A DNA stretch of 64,000 nt from Helianthus annuus (lineage: Eukaryota > Streptophyta > Magnoliopsida > Asterales > Asteraceae). Below are positions 22,862-35,909 of this stretch, in pieces; position 1 is the first letter of the stretch; each line of letters begins with the position of its first letter. The stretch covers positions 84,302,026 through 84,366,025 of the forward strand of contig NC_035449.2 of the NCBI RefSeq assembly GCF_002127325.2, given 5' to 3'. The notes beneath the pieces were generated by a model. It was not told where the DNA came from, made no database searches, and worked only from the letters and a program-made list of their open reading frames with translations. The position numbers and the translations under genes were made by a program.

Positions 22862-25800
22862 ATGCCGCCAAGACGTCAACAACAGCAAATGCCTACCACT
22901 CGGGAAGAACTACAGCAAGTCATTGCTGCTGCCATTGCTCAATATGCTGCCTCTCAAGGAGGAATGAGTGGAAGCAACTCTGGCAACACAGGCAACAATA
23001 ACAATCCACCTCATGGGTGCACCTACAAGCAGTTCTTGGACTGCAAGCCCGTAAACTTTGATAGCACAGGAGGTGCTGTCGCCTTTGTCCGCTGGGCTGA
23101 GAAAACAGAATCCGTTCTTCGCATGAGAAAATGCGCATTGGATCAACAAGTCACCTATATCTCTGGGCTATTTTTGGATGGAGCCCTATCCTGGTGGAAT
23201 TTGCAAGTACAGACACTTGGAGAAGCTGCTGCCTACGCACTGACCTGGACCGAACTGAAGGAACTCATGCGCAAAAAGTACTGTTCCCGCACTGAAATAC
23301 AGAGATTGGAGACCGAGTTCTGGCATTTGAAAATGGAAGGTCCAAAGATAGCAGAGTATGTTCAGAGGTTCCACGACTTATCGCATGTGGTACCCTACAT
23401 GGTCACTCCCGAGTTCAAGAGAATTGAACGCTTCATTTGGGGATTAGCTCCTCAAATTATAAGCATGGTGACCTCCTCCAAACCTGCGACTATCACTGAA
23501 GCCATTGATTTAAGCGTGGCTCTCACAGAGGAGGCAATTCGTTTGAACAAGTTTGATGAAGCTGAGCCAAAGAAGAAAGAGACTCATGTGGAGTCTTCCG
23601 GAGGAAACAAGCGGAAGTTTTCAAACTTCAAGCAGGGCACCGGGGTGGTGGTTAAGAAAGGAGAATCAAGTATGCTGGCTCAGGATACAACTGGTGGGAG
23701 GAGGAAAGGTAAGGGATATATGGGTGCACATCCCAAGTGTAACTCTTGCCAACGCCATCACTCTGGTCGATGTGGGCCAAAAGTATGTGAAGCTTGTGGA
23801 AAGACTGGTCACTTGAAGGATTCCTGTTGGGCTAGTGTTGGCCGGGGAGGCCAAGGAGGATTTGGGAATAGAAATAATCGTGGTGGTATTGGGAATCGCC
23901 CACAAGGAAACAATGGAGGTGATGGGAATCGGGTCAATAATGCAAACCAAGCGGGCACTATGAATCGTAATCAGAGGAACAATCAAGTGGGAAACGGTGG
24001 TGGAAATGGGCAGAGGCCCGGATGTTTCAACTGTGGTGATCTTGGGCACTACAAGAGGAATTGCCCGGAATTAAACCAAGCCCGCGGAAGGGTTTTCAAC
24101 ATAGAAGCAAGGGAAGCGCGCCAGGATCCCAATGTTGTCACTGGTACGTTCCCTGTAAACCAACGCTATGCATTCGTTTTATTTGATACTGGCAGCGATT
24201 TTAGCTTTGTGTCGTTAGAATTTAAGAATATGCTTGGTTTAGCCGCTAGTAAATTAGATGTTCCGTACTCAATCGAATTGGCAAATGGGAAGTTAGTAGA
24301 AGCTAATGAGGTGATTCGAGGCTGCGTAATCGAATTGGGAGAGCGTGAGTTTGCTCTAGATCTACTACCAGTCCAGTTGGGAAGCTTCGACGTGGTAGTA
24401 GGGATGGATTGGTTATCGAGTAACAAGGCCGAGATAGTTTGTCATGAAAAGGTTGTTCGTATCCCAACCGAAGATGGCGAGACAATTGTGGTTCACGGAG
24501 AGAAGCGTGAGACGCCGTTGAGGATTATTAGCTGTCTGAAAGCAAGAAAGTGCTTGCAGAAAGGATGTGTTGCTTTCCTGGCACACATTGTGGATAAGAA
24601 AGCTGAAGAACCAAAGATCGAAGACATCCCTGTCGTGAGGGAGTACCCAAAAGTCTTCCCAGAAGATTTGCCTGGCTTGCCGCCTCAAAGGCAAGTAGAA
24701 TTCCGCATTGACTTAGTTCCAGGAGCCGCGCCTGTGGCTAAGGCACCTTATAGACTTGCTCCGTCTGAGATGCAAGAACTGTCGACACAACATCAAGAGT
24801 TGTTAGACAAGGGATTTATCCGACCGAGCTTCTCGCCTTGGGGAGCTCCAGTTTTGTTTGTCAAGAAGAAGGACGGTAGTTTTCGGATGTGCATTGACTA
24901 CCGAGAGTTGAATAAGCTGACGATCAAGAATAGGTATCCTCTGCCAAGGATTGATGACCTGTTTGACCAACTTCAAGGTTTAAGCTTCTATTCAAAGATC
25001 GATTTGCGATCTGGTTACCATCAGCTAAGGATACAAGAGGAGAGTATCCCGAAGACAGCCTTCAGAACCCGTTATGGGCACTACGAGTTTCTCGTTATGC
25101 CGTTTGGTCTGACAAACGCACCTGCAGTGTTCATGGACTTGATGAATCGAGTTTGTAAGCCGTACTTGGATAAGTTCGTGATTGTATTCATCGATGATAT
25201 TTTGATTTACTCAAAGACGAAGGCTGAGCACGAGCAGCATTTAAGAGCCATTCTGGAGCTGCTAAAGAAGGAACAGCTATACGCCAAATTCTCTAAGTGC
25301 GAGTTTTGGCTAAGAGAAGTGCAATTCCTTGGGCACGTGGTAAATGGAGATGGAATACACGTGGATCCCACCAAGATCGAGGCAATTAAAGATTGGAAAA
25401 CGCCAAAGACGCCAACCGAGATTCGGCAATTCTTGGGTTTGGCTGGCTATTACCGAAGATTCATTGAGAATTTTTCAAAGATCGCTCAACCATTGACGCT
25501 CCTCACGCAGAAAGACAAGAAGTTTGATTGGGGAATCAAACAGGAAGAAGCGTTTCAGGTATTGAAAGATAAGCTTTGCAACGCGCCAATCTTAGCCCTA
25601 CCAGAGGGTACAGATGATTTTGTGGTATACTGCGACGCATCGCGTCAAGGATTGGGTTGTGTGTTGATGCAACGCCAAAAGGTTATTGCCTACGCGTCAC
25701 GCCAGTTGAAGGTACATGAAAAGAACTATACCACACACGATTTGGAGCTTGGCGTAGTGGTTTTTGCTTTAAAGATCTGGAGGCACTACCTTTATGGTAC

Positions 25801-26401
25801 GAAATGTACGATCTTCACAGATCACAAGAGCCTCCAGCATATATTCAACCAGAAGGAGTTGAATATGAGGCAAAGACGATGGGTTGAACTGTTGAATGAT
25901 TACGACTGCGAGATAAAGTATCATCCAGGGAAGGCGAATGTGGTCGCCGATGCCCTAAGTCGAAAAGAGAGAATCAAGCACATAAGGGTTAGGGCTTTGG
26001 AAATGGTTGTTCGAACCGATTTTCCTCTGCGCATTCGTGCCGCGCAGAAAGAAGCTCTCAAGGAGAGAAACCTTGAAGAAGAGTATCTCCGTGGGATGGA
26101 GAAGTTATTGGTACCAAACAAGGAAGGAACGTTGTGTTTTGAGAAGAGGATTTGGGTTCCTTTGTTTGGAGGTTTAAGGAAGGTTATTTTCGATGAAGCT
26201 CACAAGTCGCGGTACTCTATCCACCCTGGAGCGGATAAGATGTACCAGGATCTTAAAGATTATTATTGGTGGCCTAGGACGAAAGGCGATGTGGCTGTTT
26301 ATGTGAGCAAATGTTTAACTTGCGCTAAGGTTAAAGCGGAAATGGGAATAAATCTCCATGGATTTTATTACGAAATTGCCAAGAACGCCAAGAGGCCATG
26401 A
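22862..26401 (+). CDS. gag-pol of element B, first part (Gag, protease, RT, RNase H, integrase N-terminus)
   Basis: The 1179-codon frame starts [10 protein letters not shown]. Residues about 45-230 form the gag capsid region. CCHC zinc knuckles lie near 309-322 ([14 protein letters not shown]) and 388-401 ([14 protein letters not shown]). The protease active site is FDTGSD (442-444). RT follows with [10 protein letters not shown] and FIDD near 776-779. RNase H has YCDAS and TDHKS. The integrase HHCC finger reads HKSRYSIH...CLTC. After residue KVKAE (about 26340) the sequence has lost roughly 50 bp compared with element E, so the last 19 codons are out of frame and unrelated. The product makes capsid, processes itself and copies RNA, but would lack the integrase core. 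Confidence 0.92.
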   Translation: MPPRRQQQQMPTTREELQQVIAAAIAQYAASQGGMSGSNSGNTGNNNNPPHGCTYKQFLDCKPVNFDSTGGAVAFVRWAEKTESVLRMRKCALDQQVTYISGLFLDGALSWWNLQVQTLGEAAAYALTWTELKELMRKKYCSRTEIQRLETEFWHLKMEGPKIAEYVQRFHDLSHVVPYMVTPEFKRIERFIWGLAPQIISMVTSSKPATITEAIDLSVALTEEAIRLNKFDEAEPKKKETHVESSGGNKRKFSNFKQGTGVVVKKGESSMLAQDTTGGRRKGKGYMGAHPKCNSCQRHHSGRCGPKVCEACGKTGHLKDSCWASVGRGGQGGFGNRNNRGGIGNRPQGNNGGDGNRVNNANQAGTMNRNQRNNQVGNGGGNGQRPGCFNCGDLGHYKRNCPELNQARGRVFNIEAREARQDPNVVTGTFPVNQRYAFVLFDTGSDFSFVSLEFKNMLGLAASKLDVPYSIELANGKLVEANEVIRGCVIELGEREFALDLLPVQLGSFDVVVGMDWLSSNKAEIVCHEKVVRIPTEDGETIVVHGEKRETPLRIISCLKARKCLQKGCVAFLAHIVDKKAEEPKIEDIPVVREYPKVFPEDLPGLPPQRQVEFRIDLVPGAAPVAKAPYRLAPSEMQELSTQHQELLDKGFIRPSFSPWGAPVLFVKKKDGSFRMCIDYRELNKLTIKNRYPLPRIDDLFDQLQGLSFYSKIDLRSGYHQLRIQEESIPKTAFRTRYGHYEFLVMPFGLTNAPAVFMDLMNRVCKPYLDKFVIVFIDDILIYSKTKAEHEQHLRAILELLKKEQLYAKFSKCEFWLREVQFLGHVVNGDGIHVDPTKIEAIKDWKTPKTPTEIRQFLGLAGYYRRFIENFSKIAQPLTLLTQKDKKFDWGIKQEEAFQVLKDKLCNAPILALPEGTDDFVVYCDASRQGLGCVLMQRQKVIAYASRQLKVHEKNYTTHDLELGVVVFALKIWRHYLYGTKCTIFTDHKSLQHIFNQKELNMRQRRWVELLNDYDCEIKYHPGKANVVADALSRKERIKHIRVRALEMVVRTDFPLRIRAAQKEALKERNLEEEYLRGMEKLLVPNKEGTLCFEKRIWVPLFGGLRKVIFDEAHKSRYSIHPGADKMYQDLKDYYWWPRTKGDVAVYVSKCLTCAKVKAEMGINLHGFYYEIAKNAKRP

Positions 26402-27425
26402 CACCATCTGGGTGATAGTGGACCGATTAACGAAGTCAGCACACTTCTTGCCTATCCGAGAAAAGGATAATACAAGCAAATTGGCTGAAATTTACATGAG
26501 AGAGATTGTTACACGCCATGGAGTACCTCTCTCAATCATTTCCGATAGAGACGGAAGGTTCGTATCAAGGATATGGCAATCCTTCCAAGAAGCTTTTGGC
26601 TCGAAGTTGAATATGAGCACCGCGTTTCACCCGCAGTCCGACGGTCAAAGCGAGCGGACGATTCAGACGTTGGAGGACATGCTGAGAGCGTGTGTTATGG
26701 ATTTGGGCGGTAGCTGGGATAAGCATTTGCCTCTGGTAGAATTTTCATACAACAACGGCTACCACACCAGTATTGGTGTCGCGCCATTCGAGGCTTTATA
26801 TGGGCGCAAATGCAGATCACCGCTTTGTTGGTCTGACGCAGGTGATAGACAGTTGGTTGGTCCTGATGTAGTCCAGGAAACCACAGATAAGATTGCACAG
26901 ATACGAGATCGCATCAGTGTGGCTCGTGACCGTCAGAAAGCTTACGCGGATCGAAGCAGGAAACCTCTAGAGTTTGAAGTTGGAGATATGGTTTTGTTGA
27001 AGGTATCACCCTGGAAGGGTGTGGCACGCTTTGGGAAGCGTGGGAAGTTGAATCCACGATATATTGGTCCGTTCAGGATTTTGGAAAGAATTGGGACCGT
27101 AGCATACAAGCTGGACTTACCTGCTGAACTGAATGGAGTTCACGATACATTTCATGTATCCAACCTGAAGAGAAGTCCAACACAAGATACTGTTGTCATT
27201 CCTACCGACGAAATTCATGTTGACGACACGCTCCACTTCGTTGAAAAACCTGTTGAGGTCACGGATTGGAAAGTGAACAAGACCCGCCGGAGCAGTGTCA
27301 AGCTCGTCAAAGTTCGTTGGAATGCCAGACATGGTCCTGAATTCACCTGGGAGCGTGAGGACCGAATGAAAGAGAAATACCCCCATCTATTTCCCAAGAA
27401 CCCTGCTTCTACAAGCAGAACTTAA
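26343..27425 (+). pseudogene. gag-pol of element B, second part (integrase core, chromodomain-like tail)
   Basis: After the deletion pol continues in another frame. It begins W-E-stop (TAA 26349-26351) and is then open from ATG 26358 for 355 codons. The integrase core has D in [10 protein letters not shown] in SIISDRDGRF and E in DGQSERTIQ, the DDE triad. The GPY/F module follows ([13 protein letters not shown]). The tail VKVRWNARHGPEFTWERED resembles the C-terminal chromodomain of plant chromoviruses, which targets insertion to chromatin. This part has no start of its own, so it is dead unless expressed from elsewhere. Confidence 0.88.
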
Positions 27426-27450
27426 AATTTCGGGACGAAATTTTTCTAAC

Positions 27451-27460
27451 GGGGGGAGAA
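27451..27460 (+). other. Polypurine tract of element B
   Basis: GGGGGGAGAA directly precedes the 3' LTR. Confidence 0.9.
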
Positions 27461-30400
27461 TGTGACAACCCTCACAAAACCAGGTATCCGTACGATTTAA
27501 TTAATAATTAATTACTGCTTGATTACTGCTTAACTGAAATTGCTGATGAACTGCTACTTGATTTCTGATACTTGTATATTCTTGCATCATACTCTATTTG
27601 CTGTCACTACATTATTTACACGCTGAACTCTAGTGACAAACATGATGCACAAAAGCACAGTAGCACTATGAACGGATAACCTATTGAACATGCTGACAAA
27701 GCCAGCATCAGGCAGATACTGCCTCTAAGGCCTGTATGAGCCAGAAATATTTTACTACACCCACAGTGAGTGTAGGGATACAAGGGTTGTAGAACTGCGT
27801 CTCTAGGAATAAGTTACGATGACTGGATGTGCCTAAAACATACACTGAGCACAAAACACAGCACTTTAATTAACATTTCAGCTTCTGGCTAGCTAATAAA
27901 GTGCCAAAACATGAGAAAAATATTACTAGACACTTTCCAAAGTGTCAGGTTTAAGTTGTGTCACTAAAAATGGTATTTACGACACTTAAAAGCTTTATTA
28001 AGCGCTTTAACGGATTACTATCCAACCGAACAACCGGACTATACCCGGAACATAAAAATATTGACATTAACATTATTGATCTTTTTCTGAGCCAGTTAGG
28101 GTCCCCGAACACCCTAACACCTGCGTTAAAACACATCACATAACTAACTAAGTTAATCCCTAAACTTAACCTAGTTAACCTAACTAAACATCAACTAATA
28201 GTTAGAATTGGACTAGCTTACCCCCCCCCCCCCTTGGGCCGATCGGTCACTTTGTGACCCACACTTGTACAATCTTTGATTATTTTATACAATTATGTTT
28301 AATATCTAGGGAACATTAAAACCAATGGATCATAATCCCTAAATTGTCTATAAGAACAAGTTAGTGCACAAGGGAACTTTCACTTCACAACAACACAGAA
28401 AAACTATTCTCTCTCCCCTCTACATACTTCGGCCGAACACCCCTCTCAATCCATCCACATTTTCGAGTTTGATCATCCCCATTCCAAGGTTATACAAGCT
28501 TCAAGGATCACGCATAAGGAGTCTTGGAGCAAATGGAAGACGAAGGACCTCTCTACCTAGCTTTTATCCACGCATTTTTCGCATAGATTCTTCCCTAGCC
28601 TCGAGCTAGAGGTATAATGCTTAAAACACTCTCTCGAACTATTCTAAAGTGGTTAATATGTTATGTAACGGTTAAAATTCGGAAACTTGCAATTTGAAGC
28701 ACAAAAGTCTACTAAAAACATGAATAATGTTGGTTAAAAGATCACTAGTTGTGTAAATGTTGTAGTATTGATTTTGTGTGGTTATCTAGACCCGATCTAT
28801 GTTGTGGTAGCTCGGATCATCATTTAACCCGGTTTGGTTAAGGTCATGGATCTTGACATAAGCTTGTTTCGAATGGTACAAGGGTTAAAAGGTGAAACTC
28901 TACCACACGCGAAACATGAACTTGTGTAAAAATGTTTTACTTGTAAAATAGTGTTTAAAACTAGCAGATCTACGTATCTGCAAATGGTATTTTCAAAGGA
29001 CCGAGTGTCAAGAAAAATCATGTTTTCTAAAAATAGATCTTACACTTACAAGCATGATTTTTATAAACCACAAGTGTGTAAACACTTGTGAAATGAAAAG
29101 TTTCGACAAAATAACAATCTTTGTAAAAGATGACGAGAAGTTGTAAAGATGGATTTACTCTAAAAACGAGGTTTTTATGAGATCAAATTACTTTATACAA
29201 AGATCCACAAAATATAATGGGATTTACACTATAGTTTCAGAAAAACTACAAGTTCATGTAATTATGCGATTTACATACTTGTCGACTAGTTGTTGTGTCG
29301 GAAATTGTTTGATTGAATAAAGAAGTTGTGAAATTGATTTAGTAAAAGAAAATGATACGCTTGAAAGCGTGGCCACCTCCAGTTACAGAGGAAACTCTGG
29401 CGAAATTTTTCTAAAAACCTAACACTTAGAATTATTTACACTACAAGTGTTAGGATTATTTTTGACATGTTTTCAAAATATATTTCGCCATGACTTTATT
29501 TACAAATATTCGGAGGTGGGATTTTCACAAAAATTAAACGCGACAAATATATATTTGGTAGATATATATTTAAACAACATTGTTTATGATTATTTTGTGA
29601 AAATTCATAAATATTATTTTTAGAGTAAAAATAATATTTACGAACTTTAACGAATCCAAAATAATACGAACGCTTACACGATAACTATATAAGTTACACT
29701 GGTAATTATTACCACTCGATCGATAAAACGTAACTTACGCTTTATGCGGAAATATTTACGAACGCGCATTTTATCAACGTATTATTTTTGGGGAATATTA
29801 TGTGAAATGAAAATATAATATTTTTGAGAAAAATATTTATATTTTGGAATTAGAAATAAATATATATTAAGTGAGACTTGATGATATAATTTGAATGCAC
29901 ATGTATTAAATCCCCCATCCTTGGGAAGGAGATTAACTACCAAGTATATACGAAAAGTAAACACGGAATAGTTGTCTAACTATTTCCCAAAAACTCAAAC
30001 TATAAAGCTAAGGCACGGCCGTCCGTCTAATAGATTTAGCACATGTAGGTCGTTGCACAGCTGCCCGATTTGGAGTACTTGGTAGAGACGCACCGACTGT
30101 GAGTTCATGTCCCCCTTTTCTCTTAACTGTTTTCGGTTTTCTAAACTGCGGGGGTGAAATACATGTTACTATGATTACGAGTACTTTTTACATGGTATGG
30201 TTAGCGTAAGGAGGGTTACTACTTAGATCATGTGAGTGGGTAGGCGGGAACTGGAGGCCATTAATCCTTATTGTAGGACCGAGGGACGTAAGCGGTAGAT
30301 CTATCTGGGTGTAGCGAGCCCAACCCCAGGTCCAGCATAACGGATCTCGGGGTGACTTTGTGCCCCGACGCAAAATCGCAAGGGTTGAGTCTTCCTACTT

Positions 30401-30871
30401 GCACTTCACACGTATCAATGGCCTTGCAAACCATTGGTGATCTCTTTTTCCTTATTTGCTACATACCAGGATTTTGATAACTACAAAGGTTTATTTACTC
30501 ACTTTCGCATGAACTCGCTCAACATTATTGTTGATTTTTCAACTTACATGTATTTCAGGGAATTAAAGATTTGGCACGGTATGGCACGTTTTCCCGCTGC
30601 ACTAGTTTCCGAGGTCATCCGGGGTTTAGGGAATGTGACTCTTTCCTGGACAAGTCACAGTCTTTAAACCATATTTATGTTTTGTTTGTTTGTTGAACAA
30701 TGTTTTGGTTATTAGGGTGTTTTCCCGTTAAGACAATGGTATTGTATTTGATTTTAAAACTTAATGGATGATCTTGCATGTTTTTAATTCATATAGCTTT
30801 GTTATGATTAAGCTATGGTATTAAGAAGTCACACCAAATTAACCACGCTTCCGCAAAGCCAGGGTGTGACA
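27461..30871 (+). repeat. 3' LTR of element B (3411 bp)
   Basis: It matches 16822-20237 with scattered substitutions and a few short indels, including a 4-bp difference near 29432 and two extra C in the C-run at 28221-28233. Confidence 0.95.
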
Positions 30872-31384
30872 CTCACCATCATCAAACCCCCTTGTGTTGT
30901 AAATGTTGTCCCGGTTCACATACCCCCAACTGTTATCACCTACCCGTTCGTCATAATTACCCCCATCAACCGAGTATTCCGAGTGAATACTCACGTGCTC
31001 CGGCAATTGGTAACTAGGAACACCATACGGCTCATCATTGGGGATAGCGTTTCTCAAATCGTCGATGTTAAAGAACGGATCTTCATTCATGGGATTGCCG
31101 CGGTCTCGGTTGCCTTTTCGATCGGAATTAACATTCCGGTCATCAAGGTTAGTGGGTAAGGTGTTGTGTCGGTGAAGGTTTTGTTGTGGAGGTGTTCTTT
31201 GGTTATTATTTGGGCCTCGGTTTTGAAAAGGTGGTGTGGGTGGTCTTGAGTTGTTGCCACCACCCGGTTGATCTTGAGGCATATTATGTTGGATATTTTG
31301 GGCGGGACAGAAAGTTCCTCGGGTTTGAAATTGGTTTTGATTGAGGTTTGGGTGATTCCAATTTTGGTGTTCCATTGAATTGGG
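30872..31384 (-). pseudogene. gag N-terminus of the Athila-like element
   Basis: On the minus strand a frame starting MEHQNWNHPNLNQNQ at 31375 runs to the insertion point of element B. It is rich in Asn, Gln, Pro and Arg, as in the N-terminal region of Athila-type Gag. It ends TRGFDDGE at the B junction. It continues, with a frame change and stops, at 16821 downwards. It has no recognisable domain by itself. Confidence 0.65.
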
Positions 31385-31667
31385 TTCAATGAATGGTGTG
31401 AATTGTGGATTATGGGTGACATGGTTAGAAACAATGGTTGCCTCTCACTGGCTTGCTAAGTTCCTTCTTGCGACTCGCTCGATTTCTGGTTCGTAGGCTA
31501 ACGGTGAAGTCCTCCCGGAATTTCATGTACGCATGCACCACCTATAATCTGCACAAGTAACACAACCCGAGTAACAAGGAAAAAGACAAAGTACAAAAAG
31601 AACTACGCAATTTAAACAGATAATCACAAAAATACAAACAAGTATCCAAACACAAAGCGCATGAACT
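31385..31667 (-). other. 5' untranslated leader of the Athila-like element
   Basis: This stretch lies between the gag start and the primer-binding site. I see no reading frame or repeat in it. Confidence 0.5.
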
Positions 31668-31684
31668 CCCCAGCAACGGCACCA
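31668..31684 (-). other. Primer-binding site, tRNA-Asp type
   Basis: The minus strand reads TGGTGCCGTTGCTGGGG. It differs by two bases from the tRNA-Asp primer site TGGCGCCGTTGCCGGGG used by Athila elements. It lies five bases inside the LTR end. Confidence 0.8.
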
Positions 31685-31689
31685 AAATT

Positions 31690-32638
31690 TGATCGGAGTG
31701 TCGCGCTCCGGTCAAAGACAAGATTTATATGCCCAAATTACCCTTAACAAATAGCTAGTGGTAGTAAAGGGTCTAACCATGAAGAGTATGTTGTTTGCGA
31801 ATGGACTTGATTGATTTTAAATGGTTGTCACAATTTATGAAGCTTGCTAAGAAATATATTAATTTGTTTGTTTTAATGAGTGCCGGAATGAACCGACAAG
31901 ATTGTTTTGATTACTTAACTACTAGAGATTTGACTAATTGCACAAAAACTTGATGAATGGTTTTAAAGCAATATTTTGGAAAACAAGGTTCACACCAGGT
32001 TCGGTAATTAAAGTCCTAGGGCTTCTACACGTTTTAGATTCATTTCAATTGCAAAACCGATTAACGAATTTAGTGTCATGAGGCTTAGGTGCCAAGAGCT
32101 ATCAACGTCGTAAACGACGGACCGCAATGTACTTCGTTACCAAGAACATGTAAACTCTAACCTAGACAAGGCATAATTCCACATAAACATTTCGCAAAGT
32201 CAAATTTAATCTTCATTCGACAATTCACGAATACAATACAAATGCAAGACAATTATCATAAGTTTCAAAATCAAATCACAACTTGTCACAAATGGAATCT
32301 TAAACACAATGTTTAAACCCTAAGAACTTACAAAAACCTACACCGGGGTGAAACCTCCGGGAATTAGCCGCTCATGATGAACAGGACAGATCAACAATGG
32401 ATGAGAGCATGAATTCTTGCATCTTGAAGCTTTGAATCGGATGAAGGTAATGATTAGGGTTTGGGATGGAGGAAATTGATGGATGATGTGGTGGAATGAT
32501 TTAATGGATAATGATCAAGATGGTGGTAGAGTTGTGTTCGGATTAATGGGATGATTCGGATGATTGGTGATGATTGTGGATAAAGGTGAATGAGTTCTTG
32601 GCTACAAGATGGTGTTTCAAACTCACAAAATGCGTAAC
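31690..32638 (-). repeat. 5' LTR of the Athila-like element, partial
   Basis: On the plus strand it starts TGATCGGAGTGTCGC next to the primer site, and LTR C interrupts it at 32639. Its remaining part was not found with confidence. Confidence 0.6.
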
Positions 32639-32873
32639 TGTCACACCCCGACCACGTAAAACAACAAAACGTGGCGGAATCGTCGGGGAGTGTTGTAACA
32701 GAAACATTGTTTCATAACACATGGAAAATTAAAATGTTGTTTTATTGAGTAAAAGAATTACAATGTCTTAACAAACAAATAAGCATAACATAATTAACTA
32801 GTCTTGCATCTTTTAATGTCACTAAGGCCCAAGTCCGCCTATGTGTATCTTGATCAATCCTATGCATCATCTC

Positions 32874-35218
32874 CTGAAACACATGTGAAAATAGGTACGT
32901 CAGCATAAAAATGCCGGCGAGTACATAGGTTTTATTGATTTAGGATTCATGACTTATAAGTTTAGAAGAAAAAAAAAAGGTTGTTTAACAAAAAGTCAGT
33001 CATGATCCTTGTAAAATGTTTTGTTTTATAAATCATTTGAAAAGCGATGATAGATATGTATATTTAAATGAATAATGTAAGGTTAAATGAATAACCAAGT
33101 AAAATGAGTTTGTATAAAACAAACTGTTTTGTAAAACAATGTCTTGTGAAAAATATGTTATTTGTGTAAAATGTATAAGTCCAAATTGAATGATTTAAAT
33201 AACGCTACGACATGTAATATAATACAAGCACTTATATATAGGAAGTACCAACGGCGTATCCACCATGCTTGTATCACATTACACACGTCTCGTTACTCAA
33301 ATCACTTACCCAAACAAACCATCAATGTAAATTGCCCATGTCTAAACCATTTGTCAAATGTCATAGTAAAAACCATGTCAAAAATGTCTATGTCAAATGT
33401 AATCATGAAATGTGTAAACAAAAAGTCATGTATGGCAAGTGAAATATGTATCAACTAAACCATAGGTGAAAATGCACAAAACAAAGTATTGAAGTAAAAC
33501 TTAGTTTAAATCAATGTTATGTTTTGTGGATGTGCATGCTATACTGATATAAACACTTATGCGGTATGTTAAACGCAATACATTCAAGCCTTGAGACAGC
33601 AGGATAACCTTAGAGTAAAGGTTATCAAAGTGAAAATGTTCACGGATTCAGTCATTCCTTACACCCAAACAAACCTAGGATGTCAGGAACGGGATTTGTC
33701 AAGTCCTATGGTACCATTACTTACTACCGAGCGGCGTAGCTAATGTTAATGAATGTAGTAAAAGAACCGTTTAAACAAACCAAATGTTTTACCGAATGTA
33801 AGCATGTGATGTGATGTGAATGTACTAAGTATGGACTAAATGAACATACATAGCATGAAAAAGGTAAATGTAAATCAAATGTACTAAGTATGCTAAGTAA
33901 ACATACAAAGTAGAAAAGTCATGTAAATCAATGTGCTAGCATGCTCAGTAAACATACATAGCAGAAAAAGTAGCGAAAACAATGTGCTAGCATGTTAAGT
34001 AAACATACATAGCAAAAGAAATGTGATGTAAAACAATGTGCTAGCATGTTAAGTAAACATACATAGCAAAAGAAATGTGATGTAAAACAATGTGCTAGCA
34101 TGTTAAGTAAACATACGTAGCAAAACATAATGAAATCGTGTACTAATAGTGTACTAATGAAAATAGCAAGTATATGATATGAAAACATGAAAAGCATGAA
34201 AGTAACAAGTAGGCACATGTGTTTCACCCCAAAATGTTTGGAAAACAGTAAAAGAGGGGTCTATGTACTCACTTGAGATTGCTCAATAGACTTTAAATAT
34301 CCACCAAGCAAAGCTAGAAGATCACGGATTCAAACGGCACCTAATATAAGTATCTACATTAATAAACGGACCTAACGGAGGATCGGGTACTACGAGGGTT
34401 TGTAAACCAAATAAGTGTGGGAACTTATGTAATATGGTTTAACAAAGCCTACATACTAAAACGAAACCTAACCTAAGTGCTTACGACCCATTACGACCCG
34501 TTTAGGTAGCTTACGCTTCTTTAACGCGTCGTTTGCGTAAAACGCGTTCGGAACGCCTAACTAGTCCTATGACAAGTAATGTATGCCTTAACATGTCTAA
34601 TATTATTGTCTAATCGGTTTAGATATCAAAACTAAGGTTACATATGCTTAAAATGAATTTATGCGTAAAAAGGGCATTTTGGTAATTTTCCTAAGGCATA
34701 AGAATTACTTATCATACAACTACTTAAATGACGTGACCATAAGGTATAACCTTAAAAGGTTATTTCATATACAACTATGGTCATCTAAAGTGTTTGGTCA
34801 GATCCTAATGATCGACCAAGTGGGTCGGGTTCGAAAGTATAAGCGATTGATTAGATCGCTTACCTTTACGACCCTAAACAAACACAAATCTAAAAGCGAC
34901 GAGCTAAACATGCTAGAACATGTTTAGTAAAGTTAGAAAACAGGTTTGGTATTAAAACAAACGGTTTTAATACCCTAGAGTAGTTTGGTTACAAAATACG
35001 CGAGAAAACGCATTTTGGCCGAAACTACGACTCGTCACTGAGCCTAGATAACGTGGTAATCAGTAGAGATAGTCACTAGGGACTATAACCATCGTGATTA
35101 CGCTCACGTTATGAAGTTCAAATGAACTTCGCGTTGACCATAAACTGGTCAATGCAGAAAGTCAAACACAGTTTGACTTTAACGCTAAAACGAACGAAAA
35201 ACGCGAAAGAATACTTAC
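32874..35218 (-). other. Putative leader intron in LTR C
   Basis: On the minus strand CTTCT|GTAAGTAT at 35218 is a near-consensus 5' splice site, 123 nt after TATAAATA. CATGTGTTTCAG|GAG at 32874 is a good 3' splice site, 235 nt before the LTR end. The layout copies that of A, D and E. Confidence 0.45.
33820..34135. repeat. Tandem repeat, period about 54 bp, about six units
   Basis: Clean units beginning AATGTGCTAGCATG start at 33930, 33981, 34035 and 34089. Two diverged units precede them near 33820 and 33877. They lie within the putative intron of LTR C. Confidence 0.85.
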
Positions 35219-35333
35219 AGAAGGTCCCCGCAAGATTGATATTCCAAGTATTTCTCAGGTATGAAGTGTTCAACACTTCAACTTAGAGAAAATCTCAGAA
35301 TTCAAGTGGGTTTTGAGCAAGACATGGTGGGGG

Positions 35334-35341
35334 TATTTATA
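35334..35341 (-). promoter_or_regulatory. TATA box of LTR C
   Basis: The minus strand reads CCTATAAATACCC, a consensus plant TATA box. Confidence 0.7.
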
Positions 35342-35535
35342 GGAAAGGCACAACCGTTAGGATCGTTTCTCGATAATCGAGCTTGAATCTCAACCTTACA
35401 CTTGGGCCCAAGGTATTAGAATACAATGGGAACATGAAAACCATCAAATGGTATTGAAAACAAGGGATTAAAACCATCAAAACAGCTCGAACAGGCCAGA
35501 TTCAATGTTTCTGCAATTCTGCTGATTTGGGGACT

Positions 35536-35574
35536 GCTTACGGACCGTAAGCACATGTCCATACGGTCCGTAAG
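35536..35574. repeat. Paired palindromes upstream of the LTR C TATA box
   Basis: GCTTACGGACCGTAAGC (35536-35552) has perfect 8-base arms. About ten bases later ATACGGTCCGTAAG repeats the same word inverted. They lie about 195-240 bp upstream of the TATA box on the minus strand, a place for protein-binding sites. Confidence 0.7.
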
Positions 35575-35909
35575 GGACCTGCAGACCAGCAACTTTCAAA
35601 ATTGACAATTTAGCCCCTGAACTTGCAAAACTTGCATTTCGGCTCATTTTTGACACGTTTAAGCCCCGTTAACCCCATTTCAAAGCTCTAAAATGAAGTT
35701 AAAGTATAGGGAACTTAAAATGTGCTCAAAAATATTCCGGATGTCGGTTCGTTTGGCCGTATGATTGCGTTGTTCGGTTAATTACGACGGAAGTCGTAAC
35801 GAACGCAAAAACGGTCCAAATTGCGCGACGAATGGATTTTTCTCATGCCAAACACAAAGGCATAATATAAGGATGCTTACATAAATTTTTGGATATACGC
35901 GAAAATGCA

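Larger units (their letters stand above)
16822..30871 (+). mobile_element. Element B: complete chromovirus-type Ty3/gypsy retrotransposon
   Basis: The element is about 14.05 kb. LTRs of 3416 and 3411 bp, beginning TGTGACAACC and ending GGGTGTGACA, flank a tRNA-Met primer site, a hairpin-rich leader, an extra ORF, gag-pol and a purine tract. The order within pol is protease, RT, RNase H, integrase, chromodomain-like tail, which places it among plant chromoviruses, probably Tekay. The LTRs differ by roughly 1% by eye. It is inserted in the gag of the Athila-like element. A short deletion in integrase makes it non-functional now. Confidence 0.95.
12524..32638 (-). mobile_element. Athila-like gag-protease element, split by element B
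   Basis: A minus-strand gypsy element is visible in pieces. Its 3' region is 12524-14125, its protease and gag are 14126-16821, the gag N-terminus is 30877-31384, its tRNA-Asp primer site is 31668-31684, and part of its 5' LTR is 31690-32638. Element B (16822-30871) interrupts gag, element A cuts its 3' side, and LTR C cuts its 5' LTR. No reverse transcriptase or integrase is found after the protease, so it looks like a non-autonomous gag-protease derivative. Assignment to the Athila group rests on the gag and protease style and the primer site. Confidence 0.7.

Noticed and set aside
22910..24694. Several minus-strand frames of 60-127 codons
   Set aside because: Antisense shadows of the gag-protease region of element B.
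33928..34227. Cys-rich repeated peptide CYVCLLNMLAHCF on the minus strand
   Set aside because: It is the translation of the 54-bp tandem repeat, with no independent sign of coding.
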